Below, piece after piece: positions 61,477 to 64,000 of a DNA stretch of 64,000 nt. The translations under genes and the position numbers were made by a program. The notes below the pieces were generated by a model, which was not told the origin of the DNA, searched no databases, and worked only from the letters and a program-made list of their open reading frames with translations. The stretch's first letter is position 1. Every line of letters starts with the position of its first letter. Source of the stretch: CAZFLD01 sp964519835 (GTDB lineage: Bacteria > Spirochaetota > Spirochaetia > DSM-27196 > CAZFLD01); contig CAZFLD010000001.1 in assembly GCA_964519835.1 (NCBI GenBank), positions 1-64,000 on the forward strand. The letters are read 5' to 3'.

Positions 61477-62700
61477 ATGTCGGTAGCCTTGAGCTTTGCG
61501 ATCATCGTGATCGGGGCGTGGACGCTGAGTCGGGTCGCCCGCGCGGCCGGATTGCCGGCGATTCTGGGAATGCTCGTATTCGGTGTGCTGTACGGCGCGC
61601 TCTCGGGACCGTTCCTTCCCCCGATCGCCGGGGAGATCGACGCTATGTCGGGCTTCCTCACCACCACGGCGCTTATCGTAATCCTCCTCCGGGCGGGGCT
61701 TGGCATCCGGATGCGAGGGCTGCGCGCGATCGGCGGGTCGGCGATTCGAATCGCCTTTATCCCGTGCATCCTCGAAACGGTGTTCGCGTCGGGCGCGTTT
61801 GTCGTGGTGTTCGGATTCGATCCACTCACCGCGATCATCGGAGCGTCGATACTCGCCGCGGTCTCGCCCGCGGTTGTGGTCCCGTCGATGCTCGAGCTCA
61901 AGGAGCGCGGCATAGGCACGGAAAAAGAAGTTCCGACGCTCGTGCTCGCCGGCGCGAGCATCGACGACGTCGTCGCCATCACGATCTTTACAAGTGCGCT
62001 CGGACTCTTCACCGCCGGCACGGGTAGTCCCCCGTCCGCGGGCGCGGGTGTCGCGCGAGCGGTTGTTAACTTGCCCGTATCGATCGTCACGGGAGTCGCC
62101 GTGGGAGTTATCATCGGATTACTCCTCTCGTGGTTCCTGAGTCGCCATTACCAACGTATCCGGGCGACGGAGAAGGCGCTGCTTTTGGTCATGGTGAGCC
62201 TGTTGATTGTCGAGCTCGGCACGGTCGCACCGGTGGCGTCGCTGCTCGCGGTCATGACGGTGGGTTTTATCCTCCTCGAGCGCGCCGAGCATGTGGCGCA
62301 CGAGATGGCGAGCAAGCTCTCCAAGCTGTGGGTGCCGGCGGAGATCGTGCTCTTTGTGCTGATAGGGCTCGCGGTCGATCTCCCGACCGCGGCACGAGCC
62401 GGCCTGCCGGGTCTGGGCGTGATCGGCGTCGGCCTCGTCGGGCGGAGCATTGGGGTCCTCGCTTCCGTGCTTCCGGACCGTCGGCTGAACGCGAAGGAGC
62501 GGCTGTTTGCACTCATCGCGTACACGCCGAAGGCAACCGTCCAGGCTGCGCTCGGCGCGATCCCGCTTGCCGCCGGACTACCTGCGGGGGCCGAGATTCT
62601 CGCGGTGTCGGTTCTTGCGATCATCGTGACAGCGCCGCTCGGGCTGCTGCTGATCCGCGGGCTCGGGCCGCGCCTGCTCGGCTATGACAGCGCGCCGTAG
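61477..62700 (+). CDS. Cation:proton antiporter (CPA family)
   Basis: A 407-residue membrane protein with about 12 helices from the very N-terminus. ASILAAVSPAVVVPSMLELKERG and LVLAGASIDDVVAITIFTSAL contain the Asp-Asp pair expected in the ion-binding site of Na+/H+ antiporters. RLFALIAYTPKATVQAALGAIPLA near the C-terminus is also typical. It exports Na+ or K+ in exchange for protons, fitting a saline or alkaline habitat. ATG 61477 is 55 bp after the aldolase. Codon use here is slightly more GC-rich than its neighbours. Confidence 0.9.
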   Translation: MSVALSFAIIVIGAWTLSRVARAAGLPAILGMLVFGVLYGALSGPFLPPIAGEIDAMSGFLTTTALIVILLRAGLGIRMRGLRAIGGSAIRIAFIPCILETVFASGAFVVVFGFDPLTAIIGASILAAVSPAVVVPSMLELKERGIGTEKEVPTLVLAGASIDDVVAITIFTSALGLFTAGTGSPPSAGAGVARAVVNLPVSIVTGVAVGVIIGLLLSWFLSRHYQRIRATEKALLLVMVSLLIVELGTVAPVASLLAVMTVGFILLERAEHVAHEMASKLSKLWVPAEIVLFVLIGLAVDLPTAARAGLPGLGVIGVGLVGRSIGVLASVLPDRRLNAKERLFALIAYTPKATVQAALGAIPLAAGLPAGAEILAVSVLAIIVTAPLGLLLIRGLGPRLLGYDSAP

Positions 62701-62769
62701 TGCTCTATCTGCCAATAAGAAGGAATTGTCGCTGTCCGAGGGACGGTGAGGACCTACACGATAACGCCA

Positions 62770-62823
62770 CCTGTGTCCTGTGTCCTGTGTCCTGTGTCCG
62801 GGTACGGTGTCCGGGTACGGTGT
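62770..62823. repeat. Compound tandem repeat (7 bp x4, 13 bp x2) in the antiporter-caspase gap
   Basis: Four CCTGTGT units (62770-62797) run straight into two CCGGGTACGGTGT units (62798-62823). The 200-bp gap holds no gene; a possible -10 (TATACT, 62888-62893) for the next gene lies near its end. Confidence 0.92.
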
Positions 62824-62900
62824 TGTGCGCTGATACGTCTATCCGCCTGGTCGACAAATCCTCATAGAGTAACAACACACTTTGGTGTATACTCGTTACT

Positions 62901-64000
62901 ATGCGACGGCTTGTTTTTCTCCTGGTGATTGTATCGATGGGAAGCGGCCTCTTCGCGCAATCCGGGCCCGTAGGTTCGGAGCCTCGAACGGCACTAATCG
63001 TCGGGAACTCACGCTACGAATACTTTGGATCACTGGCCAATCCCGCAAATGACGCTCGGGACGTTGGTCGCGCGCTGGAAAACCTCGGTTTTGACGTAAC
63101 AACGCTCCTCGACGCTACGGAGCGGGACATGATCCGCGCCGTCCGCGACTTTGGCGACGCGCTCACGGCAAACCAGGGCATTGGGCTCTTTTTCTACGCG
63201 GGTCACGGCATTGAGGCGAAGGGCAAAAACTACCTCATCCCCGTGGATGCCGATATTCGTGCCGAAGACGAGGTAGCCTATTCTTCTATCGAGCTGGACC
63301 TCGTCCTCTCCAAGATGGAAACGGCCCGCAATCCCACCAACATCATTATTCTCGATGCGTGCCGGGACAATCCACTTCCGGCCTCGGTGCGAAGCACCGG
63401 AAGTCGGGGCCTCACGGTTGTGGAAGCTCCCACTGGTTCACTTATCGTCTATGCAACGCAGCCGGGAAACACCGCCGCCGACGGCAGCGGACGAAACAGC
63501 CCCTTTACGGAGTCGTTCCTCGCACACGTGGACAGTCCTGACACGGACATCGAGCTGATGTTTCGAAACGTGCGGAGCGGTGTGATGCAATCCACCGCCA
63601 ACCAGCAGGTACCGTGGACCAACTCGTCCCTCACGCGCTCGGTTATTCTCAACCCAGGCCGGTCAACGATCCCCGGCGACGGCACCACCGGCCGCGAAGG
63701 AACCGTCGACTCGAACGGGACCGGCGACCGCACGGGCGGACCTACCGTCACGGTCACGCCGGAGAGGCGGCCGCGAATGACCGTCGTTGCCGAGTACGGG
63801 ACCGTTGTCGTCGACACGCTTTCCGCCGGTGACATTTTCCTTAACGGCGAGTTTCTCGGAAGCATTGCCGCCAACACCCGGGCCACACTCTCTGACGTTG
63901 AAGCCGGCAGTCACGTGCTCGAGGTTCGCTACGAAGACGAGGTCGAGGCGCGCGAGGTGGAGCTGGCAGGGGGCGAAACGGTCGCGGTGCGATTTACGTG
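62901..64000 (+). CDS. Exported caspase-like (peptidase C14) protein with PEGA-type region, 3' incomplete
   Basis: At least 366 residues, still open at the window end. RRLVFLLVIVSMGSGLFA is a signal peptide. The caspase fold begins RTALIVGNSRYEYFGSLANPANDARDV; the catalytic His is in LFFYAGHGIE (about 113) and the catalytic Cys in IIILDACRDNP (about 154). A Gly/Thr-rich linker follows, then a PEGA-like beta region (about 300-366: GDIFLNGEFLGS, VEAGSHVLEVRYED). Exported caspase-like proteins with PEGA domains occur in spirochaetes and deltaproteobacteria (family knowledge); target unknown. ATG 62901 lies 7 bp after TATACT, so the mRNA may be leaderless. Confidence 0.9.
   Translation, partial: MRRLVFLLVIVSMGSGLFAQSGPVGSEPRTALIVGNSRYEYFGSLANPANDARDVGRALENLGFDVTTLLDATERDMIRAVRDFGDALTANQGIGLFFYAGHGIEAKGKNYLIPVDADIRAEDEVAYSSIELDLVLSKMETARNPTNIIILDACRDNPLPASVRSTGSRGLTVVEAPTGSLIVYATQPGNTAADGSGRNSPFTESFLAHVDSPDTDIELMFRNVRSGVMQSTANQQVPWTNSSLTRSVILNPGRSTIPGDGTTGREGTVDSNGTGDRTGGPTVTVTPERRPRMTVVAEYGTVVVDTLSAGDIFLNGEFLGSIAANTRATLSDVEAGSHVLEVRYEDEVEAREVELAGGETVAVRFT

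Noticed and set aside
61050..62114. 354-codon open frame antisense to the aldolase and antiporter genes
   Set aside because: Composition is low-complexity Ala/Thr/Ile, typical of a shadow frame in GC-rich DNA; both genes on the other strand are well supported.

Overview
The window looks like chromosomal DNA from a GC-rich, free-living, sugar-using bacterium, most likely a spirochaete (Spirochaetota). This is inference: exported proteins end their signal peptides in the 'VFA-AG / VFA-TGQ' style common in spirochaetal binding proteins, several class III adenylate cyclases are present, and enzymes depend on B12 (class II ribonucleotide reductase, QueG). There is no rRNA to confirm it. I saw no prophage, insertion sequence or CRISPR array.

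Layout. 1-180: tRNA-Arg(TCT) and tRNA-Pro(TGG), minus strand. 0.3-8.1 kb: tandem cyclase, nth, queG, pyrK-pyrD and an Hpt/REC/GGDEF protein. 8.1-12.8 kb: two uncharacterised genes, then a three-gene minus-strand operon (SpeE-like domain behind a signal/anchor segment, membrane protein, HEXXH lipoprotein). 13-18.9 kb: nrdJ with its promoter and paired NrdR-like boxes, a DUF1638 gene, an Rrf2 regulator and a methyltransferase. 18.9-25.5 kb: RecQ-type helicase, a mosaic VWA/CsgG-like protein, a sulfatase and a glutaredoxin-like protein. 25.6-31.3 kb: methyltransferase, aldo/keto reductase, pepD, proA-proB. 31.3-37.2 kb: patatin, a small secreted protein with a two-component system, HNH nuclease and HD-domain protein. 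37.2-41.4 kb: a frameshifted NuoE/NuoF (HndC-type) relic, an alpha-L-rhamnosidase and an AraC regulator. 41.5-46.1 kb: membrane adenylate cyclase, OmpA-family protein and HisKA_2-type kinase. 46.1-56.2 kb: a LacI-controlled sugar locus. 56.2-62.7 kb: MFS-HEAT fusion, YjbR protein, the mtnP-mtnA-class II aldolase operon and a Na+/H+ antiporter. From 62.9 kb: a caspase-like/PEGA protein that runs off the end.

How genes work together. In the LacI locus, a divergent Gfo/Idh gene, the lacI gene and the binding-protein gene each carry a near-palindromic TTGCAA-N4-TTGCAA-type operator on a recognisable promoter; downstream lie two permeases, an MDR dehydrogenase, a second Gfo/Idh enzyme and a PHP-domain protein. 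No ABC ATPase is encoded, so a shared one elsewhere is implied. mtnP-mtnA-aldolase matches the 'DHAP shunt' that salvages methylthioadenosine or 5'-deoxyadenosine. proA-proB make the proline precursor and pyrK-pyrD form dihydroorotate dehydrogenase B.

Cross-window patterns: Gly/Ala/Ser/Thr-rich low-complexity insertions in otherwise normal enzymes; short tandem duplications in coding and intergenic DNA; and three convergent gene pairs whose stop codons interlock in the same 4 bp.
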